Source: Arenicella chitinivorans
GTDB taxonomy: Bacteria; Pseudomonadota; Gammaproteobacteria; Arenicellales; Arenicellaceae
DNA length: 64,000 nucleotides
Reading direction: 5' to 3'
NCBI RefSeq assembly: GCF_014651515.1
Contig: NZ_BMXA01000001.1
Span: forward strand, 868,001-932,000
Shown: piece after piece, positions 9,461 to 22,587 of the stretch
How positions within the stretch are numbered: position 1 is the first letter of the stretch
Layout of the letters: each line of letters starts with the position of its first letter
Position numbers and translations under genes: made by a program
The notes under the pieces: model-generated
Database searches by the model: none
What the model saw: only the letters and a program-made list of their open reading frames with translations
Told to the model about the DNA's origin: nothing

Positions 9461-10615
9461 ATGAAAGTAGGGATAGTCGCAGGCGAGAAATCTGGCGATT
9501 ACCTGGGTGCGGAACTCGTCTCTGCCCTCAAACAACGCTACCCGCATGCGGAATTTGTTGGTTTGGCTGGTCCATTGATGCAAGCAGAAGGCGTTCGAAC
9601 GCTGGCAGAAATGGATAAAATCAGCATCATGGGAATCATGGGGGCGTTGAAAGGCCTGCGTGACATCTTGACGATTCGGCGTACGATAAAGCAAACCATG
9701 CTCACTTGGCGCCCCGATGTCTTCATTGGAATCGATGTGCCGGATTTTAATCTGTCACTGGAAATTGCGCTGCGAGAAGCGGGTATTCCCACGGTGCATT
9801 ATGTGAGTCCGACTGTCTGGGCGTGGCGTGGCAAGCGGATTCACAAAATCAAGCGTGCCGCTTCGTTGATGCTAACACTGTTCCCATTCGAGGAGACCTA
9901 TTATCAGAAGCAGTCGGTGCGTGTTAAGTATGTTGGTCATCCGCTGGCTGAGCAGGTTCAATCTTGGACAGTGTCGGATGCGCTAAAACAACAGTTGCTG
10001 CGTGCAGCGGATAAAAAGCTGATCAGTCTGCTGCCTGGAAGCCGCATGAGCGAAGTAAGTCGGTTGGCCCCGCTGATGCTGGCCGGCGCGACTGAGTTGG
10101 CAACTCGGTTTACGGATATTGATTTTGTGATACCGGCAGCAAATCCTAAGATCGCCCGTTATCTTATTGAAGATCTGGGTGCTGATTCGCATGGTGTCCG
10201 AGTAATCGAAGGGCACTCACGCGACATACTGTATCTCTCACATTTAACTGTCCTGGCGTCTGGAACCGCGGCGCTGGAGGCGGGATTGTTTGCCAAGCCG
10301 ATGGTGGTGATGTACAAAGTCGCTAAGATTGAGGAGTGGTATGCGGCTCGCTCAATGACGGTATCGCATTTCTCAATGCCGAACCATCTAACCAATCCTC
10401 CGGCGGTACCCGAGCTGATCCAATCGAATGCCACAGTTGAGAGTTTAGTTGCTGAGGTGACCAGCTTGCTGACCGATCAACATCGCTACCAGAAAATGCA
10501 GCGAGCGCTGTCTGCCATCGCACCGGCGTTAAACGAACATTCTGGCGAATTGGCTTGTGACGCCATTGAAGCGTTGATACAAGACACGCCACAGGCAGGT
10601 AACACGGTATGTTGA
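9461..10615 (+). CDS. lpxB: Lipid-A-disaccharide synthase LpxB
   Basis: Encodes 384 aa, a glycosyltransferase joining UDP-2,3-diacylglucosamine and lipid X. The family motifs [12 protein letters not shown] at the N-terminus, [12 protein letters not shown] in the middle and [21 protein letters not shown] in the second half are all present. The cluster lacks lpxD, so an intermediate step must be encoded elsewhere. The end overlaps the start of rnhB by 7 bases, implying coupled translation. Confidence 0.97.
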   Translation: MKVGIVAGEKSGDYLGAELVSALKQRYPHAEFVGLAGPLMQAEGVRTLAEMDKISIMGIMGALKGLRDILTIRRTIKQTMLTWRPDVFIGIDVPDFNLSLEIALREAGIPTVHYVSPTVWAWRGKRIHKIKRAASLMLTLFPFEETYYQKQSVRVKYVGHPLAEQVQSWTVSDALKQQLLRAADKKLISLLPGSRMSEVSRLAPLMLAGATELATRFTDIDFVIPAANPKIARYLIEDLGADSHGVRVIEGHSRDILYLSHLTVLASGTAALEAGLFAKPMVVMYKVAKIEEWYAARSMTVSHFSMPNHLTNPPAVPELIQSNATVESLVAEVTSLLTDQHRYQKMQRALSAIAPALNEHSGELACDAIEALIQDTPQAGNTVC

Positions 10616-11166
10616 TTGCTGGTGTCGATGAAGTCGGTCGCGGCCCGTTAGCTGGCCCGGTCGTCACTGCGGCGGTCATCCTACCCGAATCATATGATTT
10701 ACCCGGCCTGACTGACTCTAAAAAACTTTCGCTCAAAAAACGCGAACAGCTCAGCGAACAAATTAAGTCGCAAGCCATCTGCTGGGCTTTGGGCGAAGCG
10801 AGCGTGGCGGAAATCGATCAACTGAATATTCTGCATGCCACCATGCTGGGGATGCAGCGTGCAGTGGCTAAATTGCGCGTCACGCCACAGCAAATCTTGG
10901 TGGACGGCAACCGAAGTCCTGAGTTTGGAATCCCGGCCCGAGCGATAGTTGGCGGTGATGGCTTAGAACCGGCTATCTCGGCCGCCTCAATTGTTGCAAA
11001 AGTTGCCCGCGATGACGTGATGCGCGATTACGCGCTGCAGTATCCGGAATATGGGTTTGATCGCAATAGTGGCTATCCAACCAAACAGCACCGAGAGGCC
11101 TTGATTCGTTGCGGGATTACGCCAATTCACCGACGTAGTTTTGCGCCCGTAAAAGCCTTGTTGTAA
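10609..11166 (+). CDS. rnhB: Ribonuclease HII
   Basis: Encodes 185 aa. RNase HII cuts RNA-DNA hybrids and starts removal of single ribonucleotides from DNA. The N-terminal [16 protein letters not shown] carries the first acidic pair (D7, E8); the later acidic residues lie in ILVDGN and [14 protein letters not shown]. The C-terminal [11 protein letters not shown] and HRRSFAPVK segments are also family features. It overlaps lpxB and precedes dnaE, the usual order. Confidence 0.97.
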   Translation: MLIAGVDEVGRGPLAGPVVTAAVILPESYDLPGLTDSKKLSLKKREQLSEQIKSQAICWALGEASVAEIDQLNILHATMLGMQRAVAKLRVTPQQILVDGNRSPEFGIPARAIVGGDGLEPAISAASIVAKVARDDVMRDYALQYPEYGFDRNSGYPTKQHREALIRCGITPIHRRSFAPVKALL

Positions 11167-11192
11167 TCGAAAAATTTGTAATCAGTCTCCCG

Positions 11193-11216
11193 ACTGAAAA
11201 CCCTTCAGTTTATAAT
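11193..11216 (+). promoter_or_regulatory. Hairpin and TATAAT box immediately before dnaE
   Basis: ACTGAA-AACCC-TTCAGT (11193-11209) forms a short hairpin, followed at once by a perfect TATAAT at 11211-11216. Only six bases separate TATAAT from the dnaE ATG at 11223, so a transcript started from it would begin at or next to the start codon. There is no recognisable -35 box at 17 bp (TCCCGA) and no Shine-Dalgarno sequence between the hairpin and the ATG. Confidence 0.4.
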
Positions 11217-11222
11217 TCGCGG

Positions 11223-14200
11223 ATGCCTGAATCCTTCGTCCATTTACACCTCCATTCCGAGTATTCGCTTGTGAATGGCATGATCCGATTGCCCGCGCTG
11301 GTGGATCAAACGCTGCAGTATCAGATGCCCGCCGTGGCGCTGACCGATATGGGAAATCTGTACGGTGCGGTAAAATTCTTCAATAAATGTGTGGCACAAG
11401 GGATTAAGCCGATTATTGGGGCCGAGGTTTATATCGCGAACCCCGACAAAGTCACCCAGCCCTATATCTTGGTGCTGCTGGTGCAAGACGAAACCGGGTA
11501 CGTCAACTTGTCTGAATTACTGTCGCGCGGATTTCGTGAGGGACAGGCACATGGCCGGCCAATTTTGCAGAAAGAATGGCTGCAAGGCAAAACAGACGGG
11601 TTGATATGCTTGTCGGGCGGTTTACGGGGAGAGTTGGGTGGTGCGTTGATGGCCGGGCGGCACAAATATGCTGCGCAACTCATTGCTGAATATCAGACCT
11701 GGTTTAGTGATCGCTTTTATCTTGAGATTCAGCGCGTTGGTCGACCCTACGAAGACGAGTATATCGCCGCCGTTGCGCAGCTTGCGGCACAGTTTCAGGT
11801 ACCGTTGGTTGCCACTAATGATGCGCACTTTATGCAGGAGAAAGACTTCGACGCACACGAGGTCCGGGTCTGCATCAACGAAGGCCGGGTTCTCAATGAC
11901 CCTCGGCGCGTAAAGCATCACACACCGCAGCAGTATTATAAATCGGCAGCTGAGATGATTGAGCTGTTTGCTGATATCCCGAGCGCGATTGACAACACCT
12001 TACGTATCGCGCAGCGCTGTAACTTTGTCATGCGTATGGGTGAATACTTTTTGCCTGACTTTCCGGTGCCGGAAGGCGAGACCATTGAGTCGCACTTACG
12101 GAACGAGTCGTTTCTCGGATTGGAAGAAGTTCTACTGCGGCGTTTTCCTGGCGGGGCAGACGAAGCAACCCGTAAGGAGTATATCGAACGGATGGAGTTC
12201 GAACTCAAAATCATCAATGAGATGGGGTTTCCGGGCTACTTCCTAATCGTTGCTGACTTCATTCAATGGGCCAAGGAAAACGGCGTGCCGGTCGGTCCCG
12301 GACGAGGGTCCGGCGCGGGATCACTGGTAGCTTACGCATTAAAAATTACTGATTTAGATCCAATTGAACACATCTTGCTGTTTGAGCGTTTCTTGAATCC
12401 AGAGCGAGTTTCAATGCCTGACTTTGATGTCGATTTCTGCATCGAAGGGCGAGAACGCGTGATCGACTATGTGGCGCGTAAGTATGGCCGTGATAAGGTC
12501 TCGCAGATCATCACTTACGGTACCATGGCGGCCAAAGGCGTGGTCCGCGATGTCGGCCGAGTGATGGGCATGTCCTACGGGCATGTCGACGGTGTGGCCA
12601 AGCTCATCCCCTTTGATTTAGGTATTACCTTAACCAAGGCGCTTGAGCAGGAGCCTGAATTAAAAGAGCGCTACGATAACGAAGAGGAGATTACCGAGCT
12701 GATCGATATGGCGCTCAAGCTCGAGGGTCTCGCGCGTAACGTTGGTAAACACGCTGGTGGTGTGGTGATCGCTCCCAGTGACCTGACTGACTTTACACCG
12801 CTGTATTGCGAGCACGGTAGTGATCAGATTGTGTCACAGTACGACAAAGACGATCTGGAAACGGTCGGTTTGGTGAAGTTTGACTTCCTCGGCCTGAAAA
12901 CACTGACGATTATCGATTGGGCCGTGAAGGCCATCAATGTCCAGCGCGCCGCGAATGGTGAAGCGGCGTTAGACATTGCGAAGCTGCCGCTCGATGACAA
13001 TGCAACCTATGAATTGTTGCGACAGGGGCAGACCACGGCGATTTTCCAGTTGGAATCGTCCGGTATGAAGGAGTTGATTAAAAACCTGAAACCGGACCAA
13101 TTCGAAGACATCGTGGCACTCGTGGCATTGTACAGACCAGGCCCTCTCGGTGCAGGCATGGAGAAAGTGTACTGTGACCGTAAGCACGGCAAAGAGGCGA
13201 CCAAATACGCGCACCCAATGTTGGAGCCAATCCTTGAGAATACGCAAGGAATTATCCTTTATCAGGAACAAGTGATGGAGATTGCCCAGGTGATGGCTGG
13301 GTATTCGCTTGGTGGCGCTGATATTTTGCGACGCGCCATGGGTAAGAAAAAGCCGGAAGAAATGGCAAAGCAGCGAGCCATTTTTGAGCAGGGTGCTGAT
13401 GAGCGACAAGTTCCCAAAGAAGTAGCCAAGGAAGTTTTCGACTTAATGGAATACTTCGCAGCCTATGGTTTTAACAAGAGTCACTCAGCGGCTTACGCCC
13501 TCATCGCGTACCAAACAGCTTGGTTGAAAGCCCATTACCCGTCGCAGTTTATGGCCGCGTGTATGTCTGCGGATATGGAAAACACCGATAAGGTGGTGAT
13601 CTTACTGAACGAGGCTAACCAGATGGGTTTGTCGGTTCAGCATCCGGACATTAACCTGTGTCAGTATGACTTTCGTGCGACCGATAATCAGAATATTGTG
13701 TACGGACTCGGCGCTATCAAAGGTATTGGTCGGCCCGTAATTGAAGCCATCATCCAGGCACGCGAATCCGGCGGTGAATTTAAAGACCTGTATGATTTGT
13801 GTGCACGGGTCGACGTGAAACGAGTGAATCGACGTGCGTTAGAAGCGCTGGTGCGGGCCGGCGCATTAGATGACTTGGGTGTCCATCGCGCCAGCTTGAT
13901 CGAAAGTATCGATCTCGCACTGGAAGCTGCCAACCAACAGCACCGCAGTGCACTGGCAGGACAGAATGATATGTTCGGAATTGCTGCACCAGCGGAAACA
14001 GTGCAGACCTATCAGCAGGTGCCGGAATGGAAAGAGGAGGATCTGCTGGCGGCTGAGAAAGAAACTCTTGGCCTGTATCTGAGTGGGCATCCCATAGATA
14101 TGTACATTCAGGAACTCGATCAGTTTACATCCTGTCGCTTAGTGGACATTGATGTGGCGCAAGGCAAAGGGAAGAAATCAGTGACCCTGGCCGGGTTGGT

Positions 14201-14681
14201 GATTGGTGCACGCACTATGAATACCAAGTCTGGGTCCCGAATGGCGTTTTTACAGTTGGATGATAAAACCGCGCGCGTTGAGGTCGGTGTGTTTGGTGAG
14301 CTGTACGACCAACGCCGTGATGTGATTCATAAAGACAAAGTGTTGGTGGTCAAGGGCAAAGCCAGTTACGACCATTTTAGTGGCGGCATCCGACTGTCTG
14401 CCGATGAGCTGTTTGATATCGAGCAAGCGCGCAGTAATCTGGCGCGGCACATGCAAATCCAACTTAGCTCGGAACAGCTCAATGAGCACGTGGTGCGGGA
14501 TCTACGGCGTATTCTGGAACCAAGTGAGGAAGGGCAGTGTGGGGTTGGTTTTGAGTACCGAACGCCCCGTGGGGTTTGTCAGCTGGAAGTCAGTCATGGT
14601 TGGCGTATTATTCCGACCAAACTGATGCTCGAGCAATTGGAAAACATTATTGGTCAGAGGAATATTCGTCTTATTTACTGA
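11223..14681 (+). CDS. dnaE: DNA polymerase III alpha subunit
   Basis: Encodes 1152 aa, the replicative polymerase catalytic subunit. The N-terminal PHP domain begins with FVHLHLHSEYSLVNG. The polymerase core shows GPGRGSGAGSLVAYAL and the catalytic aspartates in MPDFDVDFCIEGRER near residues 400-405. A helix-hairpin-helix and an OB-fold region (around VTLAGLVIGARTM) follow near the C-terminus. The start at 11223 matches the family N-terminus although no good ribosome-binding site precedes it. accA, which normally follows, is not here. Confidence 0.97.
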   Translation: MPESFVHLHLHSEYSLVNGMIRLPALVDQTLQYQMPAVALTDMGNLYGAVKFFNKCVAQGIKPIIGAEVYIANPDKVTQPYILVLLVQDETGYVNLSELLSRGFREGQAHGRPILQKEWLQGKTDGLICLSGGLRGELGGALMAGRHKYAAQLIAEYQTWFSDRFYLEIQRVGRPYEDEYIAAVAQLAAQFQVPLVATNDAHFMQEKDFDAHEVRVCINEGRVLNDPRRVKHHTPQQYYKSAAEMIELFADIPSAIDNTLRIAQRCNFVMRMGEYFLPDFPVPEGETIESHLRNESFLGLEEVLLRRFPGGADEATRKEYIERMEFELKIINEMGFPGYFLIVADFIQWAKENGVPVGPGRGSGAGSLVAYALKITDLDPIEHILLFERFLNPERVSMPDFDVDFCIEGRERVIDYVARKYGRDKVSQIITYGTMAAKGVVRDVGRVMGMSYGHVDGVAKLIPFDLGITLTKALEQEPELKERYDNEEEITELIDMALKLEGLARNVGKHAGGVVIAPSDLTDFTPLYCEHGSDQIVSQYDKDDLETVGLVKFDFLGLKTLTIIDWAVKAINVQRAANGEAALDIAKLPLDDNATYELLRQGQTTAIFQLESSGMKELIKNLKPDQFEDIVALVALYRPGPLGAGMEKVYCDRKHGKEATKYAHPMLEPILENTQGIILYQEQVMEIAQVMAGYSLGGADILRRAMGKKKPEEMAKQRAIFEQGADERQVPKEVAKEVFDLMEYFAAYGFNKSHSAAYALIAYQTAWLKAHYPSQFMAACMSADMENTDKVVILLNEANQMGLSVQHPDINLCQYDFRATDNQNIVYGLGAIKGIGRPVIEAIIQARESGGEFKDLYDLCARVDVKRVNRRALEALVRAGALDDLGVHRASLIESIDLALEAANQQHRSALAGQNDMFGIAAPAETVQTYQQVPEWKEEDLLAAEKETLGLYLSGHPIDMYIQELDQFTSCRLVDIDVAQGKGKKSVTLAGLVIGARTMNTKSGSRMAFLQLDDKTARVEVGVFGELYDQRRDVIHKDKVLVVKGKASYDHFSGGIRLSADELFDIEQARSNLARHMQIQLSSEQLNEHVVRDLRRILEPSEEGQCGVGFEYRTPRGVCQLEVSHGWRIIPTKLMLEQLENIIGQRNIRLIY

Positions 14682-15111
14682 CGGGTACGTAACTTATCTA
14701 AGATTAACTTTTCAAAGACTTTCTAAGTCCTTGCTCTTTAAATGTTTTATTTTGCAGTGCTATACTGGTCGGCAACAGCGCAAGCTTATGCAAGAGCACT
14801 GCTTGACTTCATTCCTAAGCCGGATTGGACTCTTGGCGACTTGCATAGTTTTCCAAACAATTGCAGTATCAGGAAGGCTGGTATTAACGGGTTAGGGTTG
14901 CCAAAAGTGTCATTGTTTTGACACCTGCGCGGTTCAGTAATTCGGTACACTTATTCCCCTCACTCGTTATACACCAACTATGATTTGACGCTTGTTGCGA
15001 CATTCGACTTCAACATCTGGGTGTCGGGCACACGGTTTGCTACGCGGAACGTCTCCGTCGTGAGCGCACAATAAAGAACAACATAAACGCAGCACACAGA
15101 GGTCGCCTTGA
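14682..15111. other. 430-bp gap between dnaE and tilS without a supported gene
   Basis: accA usually occupies this place in related genomes. Reading all frames I see only short frames without ribosome-binding sites or family character; the longest plus-strand one (14650-14895) begins inside dnaE and is not protein-like. A TTGACA hexamer at 14918-14923 could be a -35 box for tilS, but no convincing -10 lies 16-18 bases after it. Confidence 0.5.
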
Positions 15112-16434
15112 ATGGCTATTTCGATCGAAAAATTCGAACAAGAAGTGTTTGACAATCTGGGGTTGATGCGTTCGAACCACTTTTTTGTGGCATTCAGTGG
15201 TGGAATTGATTCAACCGCTTTGCTGTATTTGATGCATCAATTGCAATCTCATGCCGGGTTCGAGCTTACCGCACTTCACGTTAATCACAACCTACAAAAA
15301 GACGCCGGGCGATGGGCTGACCATTGCGCCGCGACGTGTCAGTTACTCGGTATTGAATACCGACAAACCGAGTTAGAACTCGAGAATAAGAGTGAGTTAG
15401 CGGCCCGAAATGCGCGCTATAAGTGGTTTAGTCAGCAGCTAAACCGTAATTCGGTATTGCTGACTGCGCATCACCAGCAAGATCGCGCAGAAACGTTTCT
15501 GTTCAATTTAATGCGTGGTGCAGGCAGTGCTGGGTTGTCCAGTATGCGATCTGTGCGGCCGTTTCAAGGTGCCAAGCTGGCTAGACCGCTGTTGCCATTT
15601 ACTAAGGACGATTTATACCAGGTCGCGCATGAAAGCGGCCTGCAATGGGTCGATGATCCGAGTAACCGCACCAACGATTATTCGCGTAATACAATTCGCA
15701 ATCAAATTATTCCAGCGCTGACTGAGTTTCGTCCAGATGCGGTGCAGAACATCACGCGTGCAGCGGCGAATCTGCAGCAGGAAAACGAGCTTTTGCGAGA
15801 GCTCGCTATCTGCGATTTGGTTGAAGTGCGTGAGCACCCTAAGCACCCAGTAGATAAGTCCTATGCATTGTGTGTTGCAGACATGGCGCACTTGTCTCCC
15901 GCACGACAAGCGAATGTATTGCGTTTCTGGCTTAAGAGTTTGAATTTGCACACGCCGAGTCGTCGGTTTTTGAAACAATTGGTCGACGCTGTTGCCGTGC
16001 CGCCACCAAGCACCGCTGTGTTGCAGGAAGGTGGCCAGCAGTTTCGTTTTCACTACGGTTTTATGTATGTGATGCCTGCGTTGGAAAAGACGCCACCTTT
16101 CGGTGTTGTTGATTGGCGAAATGTAGCTCAACCTATTGATATATATCAAAGTAGTGTGCGCGTGGATGCTACCCAGAAATTATTAAGCTTGATTCATTCC
16201 GAATCACAGGCGCAACTTCGTTTGGCTGAACGTGCGCATATCGAGAACCCGAAAGCATTGCAAGGTCATAGTCTAAATCTCAAAAAATGGATGAATGAGC
16301 TTGGTATTCCCCCGTGGCGACGCCAGACTCTGCCGTTGCTAACACTCAAAAAGTCGCGTAAGGATTTTGTGCTGGGTCCAGTCGATTTGCAAGCGCACAA
16401 TGATTGGGTGTCGATCGAATCACCGTTGCACTGA
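15112..16434 (+). CDS. tilS: tRNA(Ile)-lysidine synthetase
   Basis: Encodes 440 aa. TilS adds lysine to C34 of the AUA-reading tRNA-Ile. The ATP-pyrophosphatase loop SGGIDS is at residues 29-34 (FFVAFSGGIDSTALLYL), and the LLTAHHQQDRAETFLFNLMRGAG segment identifies the family. The C-terminal substrate-recognition domain is seen as LNLKKWMNELGIPPWRR. An AGAGG ribosome-binding site precedes the ATG. A terminator follows the gene. Confidence 0.95.
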   Translation: MAISIEKFEQEVFDNLGLMRSNHFFVAFSGGIDSTALLYLMHQLQSHAGFELTALHVNHNLQKDAGRWADHCAATCQLLGIEYRQTELELENKSELAARNARYKWFSQQLNRNSVLLTAHHQQDRAETFLFNLMRGAGSAGLSSMRSVRPFQGAKLARPLLPFTKDDLYQVAHESGLQWVDDPSNRTNDYSRNTIRNQIIPALTEFRPDAVQNITRAAANLQQENELLRELAICDLVEVREHPKHPVDKSYALCVADMAHLSPARQANVLRFWLKSLNLHTPSRRFLKQLVDAVAVPPPSTAVLQEGGQQFRFHYGFMYVMPALEKTPPFGVVDWRNVAQPIDIYQSSVRVDATQKLLSLIHSESQAQLRLAERAHIENPKALQGHSLNLKKWMNELGIPPWRRQTLPLLTLKKSRKDFVLGPVDLQAHNDWVSIESPLH

Positions 16435-16461
16435 TACACGCACGACGTCAAATTGATAACA

Positions 16462-16490
16462 GGACAAGTTGTCCGGGACGGACTTTTTTT
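16462..16490 (+). terminator. Terminator after tilS
   Basis: GTCC-GGGAC-GGAC followed by seven T residues, with an extra palindromic GGACAAGTTGTCC just before it. It lies about 30 bp after the tilS stop and separates it from pyrG. Confidence 0.7.
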
Positions 16491-16669
16491 CGGGCATCGA
16501 TGGTAAATCGATTGTCCAATATTGTCGTGTCGAGTATCATGTAGAACCTTCTGGAGCACAGCGCAAAACTTTTTCACGCGTTTGCCTGTGGCTCTGATAA
16601 ATCAATTCTTTTACGTACAACTAATCGTTGAGCAGGCACGTTAGCGTGTGCTCGTTTGGTTGTTTTTGA

Positions 16670-18334
<1,665 letters not shown>

Positions 18335-18382
18335 ATTACTCGCTGGATTATTGCAACCAGCAGATATCGCAAAGGTGCAATC

Positions 18383-19219
18383 ATGAAGATAGCTGATTTT
18401 GAAGTCGGTCTCGACCAACCGTTTTTCCTCATCGCCGGACCCTGTGTTATTGAGTCACGTCAACACGCCTTGGAAGTCGCCAAAATGGTGCGCGATATCA
18501 CTGGCGAACTAGGAATCAATACGCTTTATAAGTCCTCGTTTGATAAGGCAAATCGAACCTCTGGATCGTCATTTCGTGGCCCGGGTATTCAAGAAGGGCT
18601 GGAGATTTTACAAGAGGTGAGGGAGACCGTTGGCATTCCGGTGTTGACCGACGTACACACACCAGAACAGGTTGAACTGGCGTCTAAGTACGTAGACATG
18701 ATCCAAACACCGGCCTTTTTGTGTCGGCAAACTGATTTGATCGAAGCAGTCGGTGCCTGTGGCATTCCTGCCAACATCAAAAAGGGACAGTTTTTATCCC
18801 CGCCTGAAATGGTCAACGTCACCAAGAAAGCCGAAGCCGCTGGCGGCAAAGGCAAAATTACCGTGTGTGAACGCGGTGCCTCTTTCGGTTATAACAACCT
18901 CGTGGTGGATATGCGGGGTTTGGCGCAGATGCGTGAAACCGGCTGCCCGGTTGTGTTTGACGCCACGCATTCGGTGCAATTGCCGGGTGGAAAAGGTGAT
19001 CGCTCAGGTGGTCAACGTGAATTCGTTCCGGTGCTCGCTCGCGCCGCGGTTGCCGCTGGTGTGTCGGGTGTCTTTATGGAAACACATCCCGATCCAGATA
19101 ATGCCAAAAGCGATGGGCCGAATGCCTGGCCTACGCAGAAACTCAAAGCATTACTCACCGTTCTCCAACAACTTGACCAGTCCACGAAAGCTGGTGGCTT
19201 TTCGGACACGGAACTGTAA
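18383..19219 (+). CDS. kdsA: 3-deoxy-8-phosphooctulonate synthase (KDO-8-P synthase)
   Basis: Encodes 278 aa. It condenses arabinose-5-phosphate and phosphoenolpyruvate to KDO-8-P for the lipopolysaccharide inner core. Family motifs include [16 protein letters not shown] at the N-terminus, [20 protein letters not shown] in the middle and [17 protein letters not shown] near the C-terminus. It is followed 60 bp later by eno, whose upstream reaction supplies the phosphoenolpyruvate. Confidence 0.97.
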   Translation: MKIADFEVGLDQPFFLIAGPCVIESRQHALEVAKMVRDITGELGINTLYKSSFDKANRTSGSSFRGPGIQEGLEILQEVRETVGIPVLTDVHTPEQVELASKYVDMIQTPAFLCRQTDLIEAVGACGIPANIKKGQFLSPPEMVNVTKKAEAAGGKGKITVCERGASFGYNNLVVDMRGLAQMRETGCPVVFDATHSVQLPGGKGDRSGGQREFVPVLARAAVAAGVSGVFMETHPDPDNAKSDGPNAWPTQKLKALLTVLQQLDQSTKAGGFSDTEL

Positions 19220-19246
19220 ATCAGCGGTCTGTGTTTCAAAGTCTGA

Positions 19247-20563
<1,317 letters not shown>

Positions 20564-20587
20564 CACTGAGTTGGATCAGACATTCAG

Positions 20588-20616
20588 AAGGGCTGCCGTG
20601 TGTGCAGCCCTTTTTT
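20588..20616 (+). terminator. Terminator after eno
   Basis: AAGGGCTGC and GCAGCCCTT form a perfect 9-bp stem around CGTGTGT, followed by a run of T. It begins 25 bp after the eno stop. Confidence 0.92.
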
Positions 20617-20754
20617 GTGGCCGCGCTGTTGGCATACTCCGGATAGACTGCACCTCAGAAAAGGCCGTGCCCTGCAACCGCGTGCGCGGATTTGGATTAG
20701 CGTTGGCGGTCTGTGCTAAGCTGCGGGTAGATACAGTTACAAGATACGTTCCGT

Positions 20755-21753
20755 ATGATTTGTTATAAGTTTGATGAGTTCGTTTTTGATGTTCAGAGCT
20801 ATCAGCTCACCTATCGAAACAAACCGCTCGCAGTTCGCCCAAAAGCATTGATTTTGTTGGTTTTCTTAATAAGCAATCGAGAGAGAGTCGTATCCAAATC
20901 AGAAATTTATCGCGACGTGTGGGGTAATCCACATGAGCGCGATCATGTACTTTTTCAGCTGGTCAGCGAATTACGTAAACCGCCTTTTTCTAAGACGTTT
21001 ATTCGGACGCTTCCTAATCAAGGTTATCAATGGGTTGTCAAGACGCAGCAAGTCAAGCGTCCATTGTTCTCGCGTTCGGTTGCGACGGTTAGCCTAGTGC
21101 TTGGCTTGTCGTTGTTAGGTGCTTTGCTCTATAAGCCATCACAGTCCGCGCCAAATACAATTCAGATGCCGGCTCAAACGGCGCTCTCAAAAGGCGTGCT
21201 GGCGCTCAACAGTGGCGATACTGATCACGCTATCGAGATGTTTAAATTTGCTTTGGCCGAAAATCCAGATTCGGTTGAAGCATCACTATTCTTAGTCGAA
21301 GGCTTGATGAAGCAGGACAAGGCAGAGGAATCCTCGCGATATCTCGAAAAACTGTTGCGGAAGCCGAATCTTGGTGAATATAGCCGAATGTCGGCAAGTA
21401 GTTTGATGAGTCAGGTCATGGAAAGTCAGGGGCGACTGGATGCGGCTCTGCGTTATGCACAACGCGCTCAGAGCGCAGAGGTTGTGGCTCAATGCTCCGT
21501 CGAAGCGGTGGATGAGCGGGTCCAGGGATTGACAATGCAGCTGAGTAAGGTGACTGACACGCCCGTGACTGCAAAGACCTCGGTGAGGGCTTCCAATGCA
21601 CCAAAGGTAGATGAAGAGATACCAGAGAGCAAATTGGATCCATGCAGCGCTCTAGAACCAGAGCCAGTGAAAACGTCGTACTGCGCACCCGATACAGATG
21701 CCGCTTATTATGTCGGAGTTGGCGTTGGATCGCGAACACCGTTATATTCTTAA
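20755..21753 (+). CDS. CadC-like membrane-bound transcription regulator with TPR-like periplasmic domain
   Basis: Encodes 332 aa. Residues 1-100 form an OmpR-type winged helix (KPLAVRPKALILLVFL, then SNRERVVSKSEIYRDVWG and IRTLPNQGYQWV). One membrane segment follows at about 104-124 (SVATVSLVLGLSLLGALLY). The rest would be periplasmic, with helical TPR-like repeats (about 140-260) and a tail with three cysteines (QCSVEA, DPCSAL, SYCAPD). This is the topology of CadC/ToxR regulators that bind DNA while anchored in the membrane. The DsbC-like and DsbA-like genes follow in the same direction, making them plausible targets or partners; this is inference. Confidence 0.8.
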   Translation: MICYKFDEFVFDVQSYQLTYRNKPLAVRPKALILLVFLISNRERVVSKSEIYRDVWGNPHERDHVLFQLVSELRKPPFSKTFIRTLPNQGYQWVVKTQQVKRPLFSRSVATVSLVLGLSLLGALLYKPSQSAPNTIQMPAQTALSKGVLALNSGDTDHAIEMFKFALAENPDSVEASLFLVEGLMKQDKAEESSRYLEKLLRKPNLGEYSRMSASSLMSQVMESQGRLDAALRYAQRAQSAEVVAQCSVEAVDERVQGLTMQLSKVTDTPVTAKTSVRASNAPKVDEEIPESKLDPCSALEPEPVKTSYCAPDTDAAYYVGVGVGSRTPLYS

Positions 21754-21859
21754 GTGTTTGATAAATAATAATATTTAGAAAGTTTAAGACGCTTTTAGTT
21801 TATTTTTATTCAGTAATTGAACCACAATAATCTCACACAAGTTCACCAAGGAAACTGTT

Positions 21860-22582
21860 GTGAGAAAAATACTATTATTGTCTGTTTTTTTGCTGAGTAG
21901 CCAAACTTTTGCGCAGCCTGCGACAAAACAGGCGCTGCTTGAGAAGCGTCTGGCTGCCACGTTTGAGCATGGTCAAATTACCATTGATGAGTATGATTCG
22001 GTACTAAAGCGCGTCACAATTGCTGGCGGCGTATCGTCTTACTTTGTTACGCATGACGGGCAGTACCTCTTTGCTGGTCCAATTTATGACACGGTAAGAA
22101 AGCGTGACATCGTGGCTGATAGCGAGGCGCTTGGACGTAAGGCAATTTTGAGTGCTGTCCCTGAAAATTCGTTTGTCAGTTACCCGAGTGATCAATTAGA
22201 TGCGCCTCTGATTACCGTCATTACGGACATCGATTGTCCCTATTGTCGCGAGTTTCACACCCAGATTCCTGAGCTTAATGAGCAGGGAATATCAGTCAAC
22301 TATTTGATGTTGCCAAGAGCGGGTTTGGGTTCATCCAGCTATACCAAAACACTCAGTGCGCTGTGTGCCGACGATGTACCAAACGCCATCACTTTGGCGA
22401 TGCAGAATGTGCCGTTAGCATTCAAACAATGTTCATCCGATCGTTTAAACGAGCATATCGTTGCGTCGAAACGACTCAAGGTATCAGCAACGCCCGGCAT
22501 GGTTTTCCCCAATGGCGAACTGCGTTTGGGTTTTCTAAAACCAGCTGAAATACAAAAACTTATTGCTGAAGGGAGTGAGTGA
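21860..22582 (+). CDS. DsbC/DsbG-like periplasmic thiol-disulfide isomerase
   Basis: Encodes 240 aa from a GTG at 21860 with AAGGAAAC as ribosome-binding site. A signal peptide (MRKILLLSVFLLSSQTFA) leads to an N-terminal dimerisation-like part (GVSSYFVTHDGQYLFAG) and a thioredoxin-fold domain with the active site CPYC in TDIDCPYCREFHTQI. The cis-proline loop is seen as VSATPGMVFPNGE. These features match the DsbC family, which reshuffles wrong disulfides; I cannot separate DsbC from DsbG. It overlaps or abuts the DsbA-like gene downstream. Confidence 0.85.
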   Translation: MRKILLLSVFLLSSQTFAQPATKQALLEKRLAATFEHGQITIDEYDSVLKRVTIAGGVSSYFVTHDGQYLFAGPIYDTVRKRDIVADSEALGRKAILSAVPENSFVSYPSDQLDAPLITVITDIDCPYCREFHTQIPELNEQGISVNYLMLPRAGLGSSSYTKTLSALCADDVPNAITLAMQNVPLAFKQCSSDRLNEHIVASKRLKVSATPGMVFPNGELRLGFLKPAEIQKLIAEGSE

Positions 22583-22587
22583 TACCG

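Noticed and set aside
14650-14895. Reading frame of 81 codons after dnaE
   Set aside because: It begins inside dnaE, has no ribosome-binding site and an unconvincing composition.
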